Under the pieces are notes generated by a model, which saw only the letters and a list, made by a program, of their open reading frames with translations, made no database searches and was not told the DNA's origin. 64,000 nt of DNA from Fundidesulfovibrio terrae. Its GTDB lineage: Bacteria > Desulfobacterota > Desulfovibrionia > Desulfovibrionales > Desulfovibrionaceae. The stretch spans positions 186,001-250,000 of the forward strand of contig NZ_JAKZFS010000005.1 of assembly GCF_022808915.1 (NCBI RefSeq). The letters are read 5' to 3'. The position numbers and the translations under genes were made by a program. Shown piece by piece: positions 28,527 through 36,190 of this stretch. The stretch's first letter is position 1, and the number at the start of each line of letters is the position of its first letter.

Positions 28527-29504
28527 TTAGCTGTCGGGTTCTTCAGGCGCCGGGCGCGACTTGGCCCGGGGATGGGCCTTGTCATAGGCCCGGGTCAGCT
28601 GCGCCAGGTCCAGGTGGGTGTAGCGCTGGGTGGTGGAGAGCCGCGCATGCCCCAGAAGCTCCTGCACGGCGCGCATGTCCGCCCCGCTCTGCAGCATGTG
28701 GCTGGCGAAACTGTGGCGCAGCACGTGCGGGCTCACGGCCGTGGGCAGCCCGGCCCTCTTGCTCATGGCCTCGAGAATCCGATTGGCCTGGCGGCGCTGC
28801 AGGGGCCCTCCGCGCTGGCCCAGGAAGAACGCCTGCTCGGAGGGCTCGGGCGCGAAGGCGTGGCGAACCAGCAGATAGGCTTTGAGCGCGGCCATGGCGG
28901 TGTCCGACAGGGGGGCAAGGCGTTCCTTGCTGCCCTTTCCCGTCACCCGGGCCACGCCGGAGGCGATGTCCACGTCGTTGAGTTCAAGTCCCAGGGCTTC
29001 GCTCACGCGCAGGCCCGACCCATAGAGCAGTTCGGCTAAGGCCGCGTCGCGGACGGCTTCCGGGTCGCCTGTCCCGCCGGCCCCTCCCTCTCCGGCCGGG
29101 GCGTCAAGCAGGGAGAACGCCTGGTCCACATTGAGGCTTCTGGGGTGCGGCTTGGAGAGCTTGGGGTTGGAGAGCCCCTGGGCGGGATTGAGGACCAGCA
29201 CTCCACGGCGGATGAGGTGTTTGAAGAACCCCCGCAGGCAGGAGAGCCTGCGCGCCATGGACGTCTTGGCCTGGCGGGCGCGGTGCTGTTCGGCCATGAA
29301 TCCCTGGATGTCGCGGCGCGTGAGCGTCTTGGGGGCGGCCAGGGTCTTGCCCTTACCCTTCAAGTATTGCTCGAAGTATTGCAGGTCCGACTCATAGGCT
29401 TTGAGCGTGGCCCCGGCGTAGCCCTTCTCCACGGAGAGCCAGGCCAGGAAGCCGAGGGCGGTATCGGGAAGGGGGGCGTCAGGCTTGGCGTTTGTCGAGG
29501 ACAT
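28527..29504 (-). CDS. xerC: Site-specific tyrosine recombinase XerC
   Basis: A 325-residue tyrosine recombinase, the second Xer protein in this window. The N-terminal core-binding domain lies at about residues 12-105. The catalytic residues are R166 (GSGLRVSEAL), K190 (VTGKGSKER), H260 and R263 (PHVLRHSFASH), H286 (LLGHARLS) and the nucleophile Y295 (TQRYTHL). A Gly-rich insert at about 137-148 lies in the catalytic domain. Together with XerD at 212-1162 it should act at dif. The start overlaps the end of the GGDEF gene by 26 bases, so it belongs to the long cpoB-dprA-HDOD-GGDEF-xerC transcript. Confidence 0.9.
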   Translation of the reverse strand: MSSTNAKPDAPLPDTALGFLAWLSVEKGYAGATLKAYESDLQYFEQYLKGKGKTLAAPKTLTRRDIQGFMAEQHRARQAKTSMARRLSCLRGFFKHLIRRGVLVLNPAQGLSNPKLSKPHPRSLNVDQAFSLLDAPAGEGGAGGTGDPEAVRDAALAELLYGSGLRVSEALGLELNDVDIASGVARVTGKGSKERLAPLSDTAMAALKAYLLVRHAFAPEPSEQAFFLGQRGGPLQRRQANRILEAMSKRAGLPTAVSPHVLRHSFASHMLQSGADMRAVQELLGHARLSTTQRYTHLDLAQLTRAYDKAHPRAKSRPAPEEPDS

Positions 29505-30435
29505 AGGAGCTCTTGGGGTTCTCCTTGGCCTTCTTCTTGAGCGTCATGGCGATCTGGGAGGCCTCGCCGTAGTGCTTGAGTCGGCCGTCCACGTTGAAGA
29601 CCACGGCGATGGAAATGGCCATGAGCGGGAAGGTGCGCATGTTGCCCTCCCTGTCCGTGGACTGGATGTAGCCCTTGGCCCGGTCGTCTTCGTCGTAGAA
29701 GTGCGGCACGATGGAGTCGAAGTTCTCGACGATCCGCTGGCAGGCCAGCTCCACTTTGTCCGGGGGCAGGATGAACACGAAGTCGTCGCCTCCCACGTGG
29801 CCCACGAAGGAACGCACGCCCGAAAAGCCCCGGATGGTGTTCACGATGACCCGCGCGCTCATCATGAGCACCTCGTCGCCGCGGGAGAAGCCGTACTTGT
29901 CGTTGAAGCTCTTGAAGTAGTCCAGGTCGGCGTAGGCCAGGGCGAAATCTTCCCTGCGGTCGATCATCTCCTGGATGCGCTGGATGATGGAGGTGTTGCC
30001 CGGCAGCTTGGACAGGGGGTTGGCGTCGAAGGCGCGCGACGCGCGGGTGATGGTCAGGTAGATGCGGGCCTTCATCCGGGCGGGGCTCGAGGGCACGATG
30101 ATGAGGTCGTCCACCTCGGCCGAGCACCAGGCCGCCCCCTCCAGGAGCCTTTCCTCGCGGATGGCCAGGATCACCGGCAGCTGGCGGTAGACGTTCTCGC
30201 TCTTGACCAGGTTCACCACGTCCAGGCCGGGCATGTCCGGCAGATCGTTGTCCACGATGAGCAGATCCGGCAGTTCGTTGAACAGAACCTCGATGGCCCC
30301 CCTGCCCCGGTCGAAATGGACGATTTCCAGCTGTCCGTCGTCCCACAGGTTCGCGAGGGTGTCCTTGAGATTCTTGTCCGCGGAGAGAAGATAAACCTTC
30401 TGGGGGCGCGGCAGGTGGCAGGCTTGGGCGTTCAT
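29479..30435 (-). CDS. Diguanylate cyclase-like protein with N-terminal receiver-like domain
   Basis: A 318-residue cytoplasmic protein. Residues about 11-135 have receiver topology with DLLIVDNDLPDMPGLDV, so a phospho-acceptor Asp is present. Residues about 145-310 form a GGDEF domain whose signature reads VGGDDF, an accepted active variant; YADLDYFKSFNDKYGF carries the metal-binding Asp. There is no RxxD inhibitory site five residues before the signature, so product inhibition is probably weak. A proline-free linker with an unusual insert DEDDRAKGYIQSTDREG is inside the GGDEF domain. It follows the HDOD gene by 24 bases. Cyclic di-GMP synthesis is likely but not proven. Confidence 0.85.
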   Translation of the reverse strand: MNAQACHLPRPQKVYLLSADKNLKDTLANLWDDGQLEIVHFDRGRGAIEVLFNELPDLLIVDNDLPDMPGLDVVNLVKSENVYRQLPVILAIREERLLEGAAWCSAEVDDLIIVPSSPARMKARIYLTITRASRAFDANPLSKLPGNTSIIQRIQEMIDRREDFALAYADLDYFKSFNDKYGFSRGDEVLMMSARVIVNTIRGFSGVRSFVGHVGGDDFVFILPPDKVELACQRIVENFDSIVPHFYDEDDRAKGYIQSTDREGNMRTFPLMAISIAVVFNVDGRLKHYGEASQIAMTLKKKAKENPKSSYVLDKRQA

Positions 30436-30459
30436 TGTGAATATTCCCGTAATGCGGCG

Positions 30460-31299
30460 CTAGACGAAGCTCAGGTCCGCGATCTCCAGGAACTGCTCCG
30501 AGAGCTGGTCCAGGATGGCTTCCAGGTCGGAGGGCTTGAGCTTGAGCTTCTTGAGGGCTTCGGGCTCCAGGTAGAGCACGTTGTCATCGCCGCCCGAGCC
30601 GTATTCGAACACCCGGACCATGAAATCGCCCAGGTGCACGCAGCAGGCCACCTCGGGGTAGAGCCGTGCCAGCTGGGGCTTGTGGTGGTAGCTCATGCCC
30701 TCCTTGATGCTGGGCGGCAGTTTCCAGTGGTCGGCGATCCAGGCGTTCACCCGGTCGTGCCCGAAACCCATGAATTCCTTTTCGGCGTCCAGGTAGGTCA
30801 GATCCTTGGCCTTGACCAGGGAGTCGATGCCGGACTTCATGTCCGGCAACTGCACCGCCGTGACCACCTTGCCCAGATCGTGAAGCAGGCCGGCCACGGA
30901 CACATCTTCCACATCCTTGAGGCCCACGTGCCGGGCGATGGTGGAGCTGGCCAGGGCGCAGCCCACTGAGTGCTCCCACAGGCCCACCATGGCCTGGTTC
31001 ATCATGTCCATGACCGAGGTGGAGACGATCACGCCGCGCAGCACGTTGAAGCCCAGCAGCACCAACGCGTGGTGGATGGAGCTTATGCGCCCCGGAAAGC
31101 CGTAGATGGGCGAGTTCACCATTTTGAGGACCTTGGCTGAAAGCACCTGGTCCATGGAGATGAGCTTGGCGATCTGTTCGGTGGAGGAATCCGGGTCCCT
31201 GACCAGGCGCGACACCTCGTCGAGCACCTTGGGCAGCGTCGGCAGATCCTTCACCGCCAGGATCTGGTCCTTGCGTTCGAGTTTCAGGTCCTCGACCAT
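30460..31299 (-). CDS. HDOD domain protein
   Basis: A 279-residue protein formed mainly by one HDOD domain (LPTLPKVLDEVSRLV, then ISMDQVLSAKVLKMVNSPIYGF, ALVLLGFNVLRGV). HDOD domains are HD-related but usually not hydrolytic; here AGLLHDLGKVV retains an HD pair and DHWKLPPSIKEGMSYHH has further His, so some metal binding is possible. Such proteins often act with cyclic di-GMP enzymes, and a GGDEF gene follows directly. The ribosome binding site GGAG is eight bases before the ATG. Confidence 0.85.
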   Translation of the reverse strand: MVEDLKLERKDQILAVKDLPTLPKVLDEVSRLVRDPDSSTEQIAKLISMDQVLSAKVLKMVNSPIYGFPGRISSIHHALVLLGFNVLRGVIVSTSVMDMMNQAMVGLWEHSVGCALASSTIARHVGLKDVEDVSVAGLLHDLGKVVTAVQLPDMKSGIDSLVKAKDLTYLDAEKEFMGFGHDRVNAWIADHWKLPPSIKEGMSYHHKPQLARLYPEVACCVHLGDFMVRVFEYGSGGDDNVLYLEPEALKKLKLKPSDLEAILDQLSEQFLEIADLSFV

Positions 31300-31384
31300 G
31301 ACGTATGCTCCTGCCGCGGCCAGCAGCCAGCGGAACCAATGGTTTGATTTCCGAAACCTGTTCCGGGTTTTCGAAAACGCGGCG

Positions 31385-31711
31385 TCATCCGGCCTTGGAG
31401 GCCACCTTCATCTTGAAATAGTTGGTCAGGAGCGACTTGACCTGATTCATCCATTGATCCTGCGCATGGTGGCGGAAGAGATGGTCCAGGCGCGCCAAGC
31501 GCGTGTCGTAGTTGGTGCCGGAGGCCACTCCCTCGGTCTGGATGGGCTCGCCCTCCACCACCACCTGATCCACGCCCATCATGTCGAACTTGTCCAGGAG
31601 CGCCTCGGTGAGCTCGGCCCCCTGCGGGGCCACCACCATGCCGTCGGCGCGCGCCACGGGCTTGGCCAGCACGAAACCGGGCTTGGCGAGGTTGAGCGGT
31701 ATTTTCTGCAT
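31385..31711 (-). CDS. Small conserved hypothetical protein
   Basis: A 108-residue protein that starts MQKIPLNLAKPGFVLAKPV; the ATG at 31709-31711 is preceded by AAGGAG at ten bases. The first 60 residues form a beta-rich module of the kind seen at the N-terminus of some HD-GYP and HDOD-associated proteins (LAKPGFVLAKPV, followed by VVAPQGAELTEALLDKF), and the remainder is helical. I cannot name it. It sits 23 bases after dprA and 85 bases before the HDOD gene, which suggests a link to the HDOD/GGDEF pair. A longer open frame upstream only translates dprA in another frame. Confidence 0.7.
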   Translation of the reverse strand: MQKIPLNLAKPGFVLAKPVARADGMVVAPQGAELTEALLDKFDMMGVDQVVVEGEPIQTEGVASGTNYDTRLARLDHLFRHHAQDQWMNQVKSLLTNYFKMKVASKAG

Positions 31712-31734
31712 GCCCTGGGGGCTCCTTCCGGTGT

Positions 31735-33084
31735 TTATGCCGTGAGATAGTATCCGCCGGGCAGCCTGCGCACAACCCCTTTCAGCTCCAGCACCACCAT
31801 GGTGCGGCTCATTTCCGAGGCGTCGCGCCCGAACACCCGGCAAAGCGAGTCGATGTGCGTGGCCCCCATGGCCGCCAGATGCCCGGCCACGTCGGTTTCG
31901 AAAGGCGTGGAGGTGGTGGGGGCAGACGGCGAAGAGCCGGTGACGGGGGGCGGGGTGGCTTCGTTGAGGGGCGAAGGCGTGAGGGGGAGGATGCCTTCGG
32001 CGGCCAAAAGGCGCTGCCCTTTGGAAACCCGTTTCGGCTTCGCGGGTGCCGCAGGCTGGCCGGAGTCGGCTCGAGGGGTCTTGGAGCGTTTGGGAGCGCG
32101 CGATGCGGGAGAGGCGCCGGGCAGAAGGCGAGCCTGTTCGGGTGCCGGCGTGAGCCGAGCGATGGGACGGGGCAGTCCCCGATTGGCCAGGAAGGCCTCC
32201 AGCTGGGGTTTGAGTTCCACGAGGATTTCCTCGGCACCGTGCACCAGCTTGGCCCCCTTGTTGATGATCTCGTGGCATCCCCGGTAGCTGGGCAGGGACA
32301 CCGGCCCAGGCACCGCGAACACCTCCCTGCCCTGCTCCATGGCCAGCCGGGCCGTGATCAGGCTGCCGGACTTGGTGGTGGCCTCAACCACCAGAACGCC
32401 CAGCGAGAGGCCGCTGATGATGCGGTTACGCAGAGGAAAATTGCTGGCCAGCGGCTTGGTTCCAGGCGGAAATTCGGAGAGGATGAGCCCCTTCTCGGAC
32501 AGTTCCCGCCAGATGTCCCGGTTGGACGCGGGATAGATGAGGTCCGGCCCCGTGCCCATCACCGCGATCGAGCTTCCAGGCCCCGTGAGGCCGCCCATGT
32601 GGGCCTCGCGGTCGATACCGTAGGCCAGCCCGGAAACCACGGTGACCCCCGTCCCGGAGAGGTCCGTGGCGATGCGGTGGGCCAGCTCGATGCCGTAGCG
32701 GGTTGAGTCGCGCGAGCCCACCATGGCCACTCCCGGATTGTCCAGAAGCCCCAGGTCGCCAACCGCGTAGAGAAACACCGGCGGATCGGGGATTTCGCGC
32801 AGCCGCTCAGGATAGCGCGCGTCCGGCCACGGCAGCACGGCAATGCCCTTGTCCTCGGCCGTGGCCAACTCCTCCTCGGCGTTTTTGCGCCAGGATTCGG
32901 CCAGAAACGCCTGCACCTGCGTGGAGGACGCAAGCCCCAGGTCGTGCCAACTCCTGGCCCGCTCCACGGCCTTGGCCGCGCAGCCGAAGCGTTCGAGGAT
33001 CTTTTTGGACGTGCGAGGGCCGAGCCCCGGCGCGTGCTTGAGGCACAGGCTGGCCCAAAACTCCTGGCGCTGGGGATCGGTCAC
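31735..33084 (-). CDS. dprA: DNA-processing protein DprA
   Basis: A 449-residue protein that loads RecA onto incoming single-stranded DNA in transformation. It has an N-terminal SAM/HhH region (HAPGLGPRTSKKILERFG), the Rossmann-like DNA-binding core with VAMVGSRDSTRYG, VVSGLAYGIDREAH, and SEFPPGTKPLASNFPLRNR, and a C-terminal winged-helix (residues about 390-449). A long Pro/Ala/Ser/Thr-rich linker (about 310-390) separates core and tail; part of it (VSKGQRLLAAEGIL) is encoded by a copy of the hairpin repeat family. The start is GTG at 33082-33084, four bases after the upstream stop; an in-frame ATG is lacking at the N-terminus. Confidence 0.92.
   Translation of the reverse strand: MTDPQRQEFWASLCLKHAPGLGPRTSKKILERFGCAAKAVERARSWHDLGLASSTQVQAFLAESWRKNAEEELATAEDKGIAVLPWPDARYPERLREIPDPPVFLYAVGDLGLLDNPGVAMVGSRDSTRYGIELAHRIATDLSGTGVTVVSGLAYGIDREAHMGGLTGPGSSIAVMGTGPDLIYPASNRDIWRELSEKGLILSEFPPGTKPLASNFPLRNRIISGLSLGVLVVEATTKSGSLITARLAMEQGREVFAVPGPVSLPSYRGCHEIINKGAKLVHGAEEILVELKPQLEAFLANRGLPRPIARLTPAPEQARLLPGASPASRAPKRSKTPRADSGQPAAPAKPKRVSKGQRLLAAEGILPLTPSPLNEATPPPVTGSSPSAPTTSTPFETDVAGHLAAMGATHIDSLCRVFGRDASEMSRTMVVLELKGVVRRLPGGYYLTA
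31983..32045. repeat. Hairpin repeat copy inside the dprA coding sequence
   Basis: GCCTTCGGCGGCCAAAAGGC, a short loop and GCCCTTTGGAAACCC match, base by base for most positions, the intergenic copies at 16141-16200 and 28373-28432, including the flanking CGAAG and CTCCCCCTC-like sequences. Here the element is translated as part of the DprA linker. Confidence 0.6.
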
Positions 33085-33088
33085 GGCG

Positions 33089-34150
33089 CTACTGGCCCAG
33101 CTGTTTGAGCTTCTGCTTGGCCTTGCCGGAGAATTCGGAGGACGGGTGCTCGTCTACGAGCATTTTCAGGTGGAAGGCGGCGTTGGCCTTGTCCCCCAGT
33201 CGCTCGTAGGCGTCCGCGATGCGGTACAGGGCCTCGGCTGATTTGGAGTCCTTGGGGAAGCGGGTGGTCACTTCCTTGAAGCTCAAGATGGCCTGGTTGT
33301 AGCTCTTGTCGCCCATGTAGCTCTCGCCGATCCAGTAAAGGGCCTCGGGGGTCTTGGGGGAGCTGGGATACTTGGCCAGAAAGTCGTTGAATTTCCGGCG
33401 GCCTTCGTCGTTGTGGTTGGCGGAGACAGCGCGAAGCGCCTCGGTGTAAAGCAGCTGCTCCTGGACGTCCGCGGCCTGCGGTGCGGCCGTCTGAGCTGCA
33501 GGCGCGGCGGGTGCCGGTTGCGGCGTGGTGCCCTGCGGCTTGGCCGGAGTAGTGGAGGGTGCGGCGGAAGAAACGGGCGCGGGCTGGGCCGCGGAAGCGA
33601 GAGGTTGAGGCGTGCGGGCCGCCTGCTTGCCCTTGGCGAACCTGGAACCTTCAACGGCTGGAGCTGCCATGGGCACGGGCTGCTTGGCTGATTCGCCGAG
33701 CGTCACCACCGGGGGCTGCAAGACGGGCAGCGGCTGGGGAGCGGGCGTCGCGGGAACCGGTTGCGCCTGCGGGGAGGGCTGCGCTGCCGTGGCGGCGGGA
33801 GCGCCCGGCGCGCCCGAAGCGAGAGAGGAATACGGGATCACCTGCCCGTACGCCACCGGCTGGCGGGAACCGGCCACGGGTGCGGGCTTGTGGTCCTTGC
33901 CCTTCTGGGTCTTGGAGGGGACGGCGGGTTGGCCCTGGCCAAGGCGGTCCAGGCGGCTGGCGATGTCTCGCAGCTTGTAGTCGATGTCGGCGTCCCGGGC
34001 CCGCTGCTGTTCCTGGAAACGGGAGAATCCGGCCTCGAGGTTGTCCAGCCGGGAAGCCTGGGTGGCCTCCTGCCCGGCCTTGCCCTTGTTCTGGGCGCAA
34101 CCGGAGACGGCGAGCGCAAGTGCCAGGACGGTCAGGCCGAATCGTTTCAC
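33089..34150 (-). CDS. cpoB: CpoB/YbgF-like lipoprotein with tetratricopeptide repeats
   Basis: A 353-residue exported lipoprotein: the signal sequence MKRFGLTVLALALAVSGC ends in VSGC, so Cys18 is probably lipidated. A short coiled-coil region follows (residues about 28-75, LEAGFSRFQEQQRARDADIDYKLRDIASRLDRL-like, split here into DNLEAGFSRFQEQQ and YKLRDIASRLDRL), then a long Ala/Pro/Gln-rich linker, and C-terminal TPR repeats (LLYTEALRAVSANHNDEGR and two further units) as in YbgF/CpoB of the Tol-Pal system. No tol or pal genes are adjacent. The start is GTG at 34148-34150 with GGAGG five bases upstream; an in-frame TTG at 34162 is less likely because it would overlap that site. Confidence 0.8.
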   Translation of the reverse strand: MKRFGLTVLALALAVSGCAQNKGKAGQEATQASRLDNLEAGFSRFQEQQRARDADIDYKLRDIASRLDRLGQGQPAVPSKTQKGKDHKPAPVAGSRQPVAYGQVIPYSSLASGAPGAPAATAAQPSPQAQPVPATPAPQPLPVLQPPVVTLGESAKQPVPMAAPAVEGSRFAKGKQAARTPQPLASAAQPAPVSSAAPSTTPAKPQGTTPQPAPAAPAAQTAAPQAADVQEQLLYTEALRAVSANHNDEGRRKFNDFLAKYPSSPKTPEALYWIGESYMGDKSYNQAILSFKEVTTRFPKDSKSAEALYRIADAYERLGDKANAAFHLKMLVDEHPSSEFSGKAKQKLKQLGQ

Positions 34151-34351
34151 CGCATCCTCCAAGAGTTTTCATTGCGATAATCGAGCCTTGCCGTGAAAGC
34201 AAGCTCCCCGGGCCGGAAAATCGCTTGGTCGAACACAAACTTCCGGTTTTCCGGTAAGCCGGTCCAAGCGCGTTGCATCGCGGGCGTTTTTCAGGCACAT
34301 AACCGGCGCCGCGCCTGCGCGGTCACAAGTCCACAAGGAGTCCGGTCCAGC

Positions 34352-35278
34352 GTGAACGAGAACCTTCTCTTCGCGGCCATAACGGCCCTCGTCTGCCTGC
34401 CCCTTTCCCTGGCCCTGGCCGCAGCCGGCCTGCCCCTGGCCAGTGCGTCGATGCTCCTGAACCCGCCCAAGCGGGTGAAGGTCTTCCGGGACAAGTACGG
34501 GCAGCAGACCGCCACCTTCTGCCTTCTGGCCGGGATCATCGCCACGGCCTGCCTGGGGGCGGCGGCGGGCTTCCTGCCCATGGTGTTCCCCGCCGCGGCC
34601 TCCTTCTGGCTGGGCTGGCCCCTGCCCCTGGCTCCCCTGGCCGCCCTGCTCGTCTTGTGCGCCGTCCTGGCCGTGGCCTACCGGGCCACCTGGCAGATCC
34701 TCAAGGAGAACCGCCCCGCCCATGCCGCCATGGGAATGGCCGCCACCGTCTGCGGCTGGGGCCTGGGCTACCTGTTCCTGTCGTTCTTCAGGCATTTCGC
34801 CGTCAGCTCCGCCGACCCTGCCGCCGACCCGACCCTCTTCCTTCCGCCCCTGGACTCCGCGTCCTGGCTGCTTCTTCCGAGCGTGCTCGCCCTGACCCTG
34901 GCCATGGCCGGAGCATCCGCCCCGCTCTACCTGATCTACCGCCGGGAAAAGGATGACTTCGGGCGCGACTACTACAACTACGCCCTCAAGATGGCCGGCA
35001 AGTGGGCCCTGGGCGGCAGCGCCGGAGCCTTGGCCTCCCAGGGCGCGCTTTTCGCCCTGCTCTGGCCCGTGGTCAGGGACATGCCCATCCGGGCCTCGTT
35101 CTTCTGGGGCGAGGCCGTGGCCCTGACGGCCTTCGTCATGGCCGGACTGCTCTGGAGCATGGTGCTCAAGAACCAGAACCCGCTTCGCCTGAAACTCCAC
35201 TGCGTGACCGGATACGCCCTGGCCGTGGCTGGGCTTTCGGGCATGGCGGTGGCCGTCTCCCGTTTCTTTTTCGGCTAG
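34352..35278 (+). CDS. Multi-spanning membrane protein of unknown function
   Basis: A 308-residue protein with about seven to eight hydrophobic helices and few charges. The first is ENLLFAAITALVCLPLSLAL-like at the N-terminus. Between helices there is the segment KVFRDKYGQQTATF and later YRREKDDFGRDYYNYALKMAGKWA, a charged loop probably on the cytoplasmic side. I do not recognise the family. The start is GTG at 34352 with AAGGAG eleven bases upstream; the open frame further upstream has no site and codes for no hydrophobic region. It is divergent from cpoB and followed 110 bases later by the SnoaL-like gene. Confidence 0.7.
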   Translation: MNENLLFAAITALVCLPLSLALAAAGLPLASASMLLNPPKRVKVFRDKYGQQTATFCLLAGIIATACLGAAAGFLPMVFPAAASFWLGWPLPLAPLAALLVLCAVLAVAYRATWQILKENRPAHAAMGMAATVCGWGLGYLFLSFFRHFAVSSADPAADPTLFLPPLDSASWLLLPSVLALTLAMAGASAPLYLIYRREKDDFGRDYYNYALKMAGKWALGGSAGALASQGALFALLWPVVRDMPIRASFFWGEAVALTAFVMAGLLWSMVLKNQNPLRLKLHCVTGYALAVAGLSGMAVAVSRFFFG

Positions 35279-35388
35279 GCAGGCCTTCCCCCGTTTCTTT
35301 TCCGGCCGGAGGGTGTAGGATGCCTCGTCCCTCCCGCATATGACCGGGCCGCATGTCGCGGCCCTCGGTCCGGGGGAAAGGAGGCTCC

Positions 35389-35772
35389 ATGCCCGAGCAT
35401 TCTTCGCAGGATCTGTTCTCGGCCCTGTGTAAAGCCCTCAAAAGCGGTGATCTCGACGCAGCCGCGGGCCTTTATGACGACGAGGCGGTCTTCGTGGTTT
35501 CCCCCGGGCGGATAGCCCGGGGCAAAGAAGAAGTCCGCAACGCCCTGGCCGGGTTCATTGCCCTGAAGCCCACCCTGGTTATCGATCCGGTTGAGGTCGT
35601 AAGCACCGGAGACATTGCGCTTGTATTGGGTTCCTGGACGTTGTCGGGCACCGGGGCGGACGGTACGCCGGTCCTCATGAGCGGCCGGTCCGCGGATGTC
35701 CATCGCCGCCGGGACGGTGTCTGGCGCATCCTGGTGGACAACCCGTGGGGCACGGGCGTCCTCCCCGGCTGA
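35389..35772 (+). CDS. SnoaL/NTF2-like (DUF4440-type) protein
   Basis: A 127-residue single-domain protein with the cone-shaped NTF2-like fold: DLFSALCKALKSGDLDAAAGLYDDEAVFVV at the N-terminus (helices that form the pocket), then GKEEVRNALAGFIALKP, and C-terminal strands IALVLGSWTLSG and RSADVHRRRDGVWRIL. Members include ketosteroid isomerases, limonene epoxide hydrolases and many small ligand-binding proteins; no catalytic pair can be named from the sequence. The ATG is supported by AAAGGAGG six bases upstream. Confidence 0.8.
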   Translation: MPEHSSQDLFSALCKALKSGDLDAAAGLYDDEAVFVVSPGRIARGKEEVRNALAGFIALKPTLVIDPVEVVSTGDIALVLGSWTLSGTGADGTPVLMSGRSADVHRRRDGVWRILVDNPWGTGVLPG

Positions 35773-36190
35773 CGGGCTTGCGGGGATACCACCCACGAAA
35801 AAGGACGGCCCCCCATGAGGAGCCGCCCGTTCGTTTCTTCGTGAGAAAAGCGCTACATGCCCGACGGCCCGCGCATGTCGAACTCGGAGCGCGAAATGTT
35901 AGTGCCGTTAAGCATCCCGACAGGCGTCTGGATGCTTAACAGCCTGGTGTCGCGTTATGTTCCGCCTTGTTTGACCCGGGTCGAATCGGCGGAATAATTC
36001 GAGAGTTATTTCCTGACCTTTTCCTTTCCTTGGCAAGAAGCACGCAAGCGGAACGGATGTTGCTTGCTAAGATTTCACTCGTCCTCTTTTTCACCTACTC
36101 CTCTCCCGCCAGTCAGTACCGTTCTTACTTGGCGGCAAGTACGGATTTCCGTCTGTTCCTGCAATCATGTTACCGCATGGAGGATTATCC
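35773..36190. other. Intergenic region with inverted repeat upstream of the PEP-CTERM gene
   Basis: About 420 bases without a gene. It holds a hairpin at about 35799-35836 (GGACGGC/GCCGCCC followed by GTTCGTTTCTTC) that could terminate the SnoaL-like gene, a perfect 11-base inverted repeat GTTAAGCATCC/GGATGCTTAAC (35907-35940, loop of 12 bases), and a possible sigma-54 promoter at 36031-36046. The interval 35990-36190 is AT-richer than average. Confidence 0.5.
36031..36046 (+). promoter_or_regulatory. Possible sigma-54 promoter of the PEP-CTERM gene
   Basis: TGGCAAGAAGCACGCA has the essential GG and GC dinucleotides of the -24/-12 elements at the right ten-base separation, but only a partial match in the TTGC half. 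PEP-CTERM genes in several bacteria are controlled by PrsK/PrsR with sigma-54, which makes the match worth noting. The leader would be about 130 bases. Confidence 0.35.
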
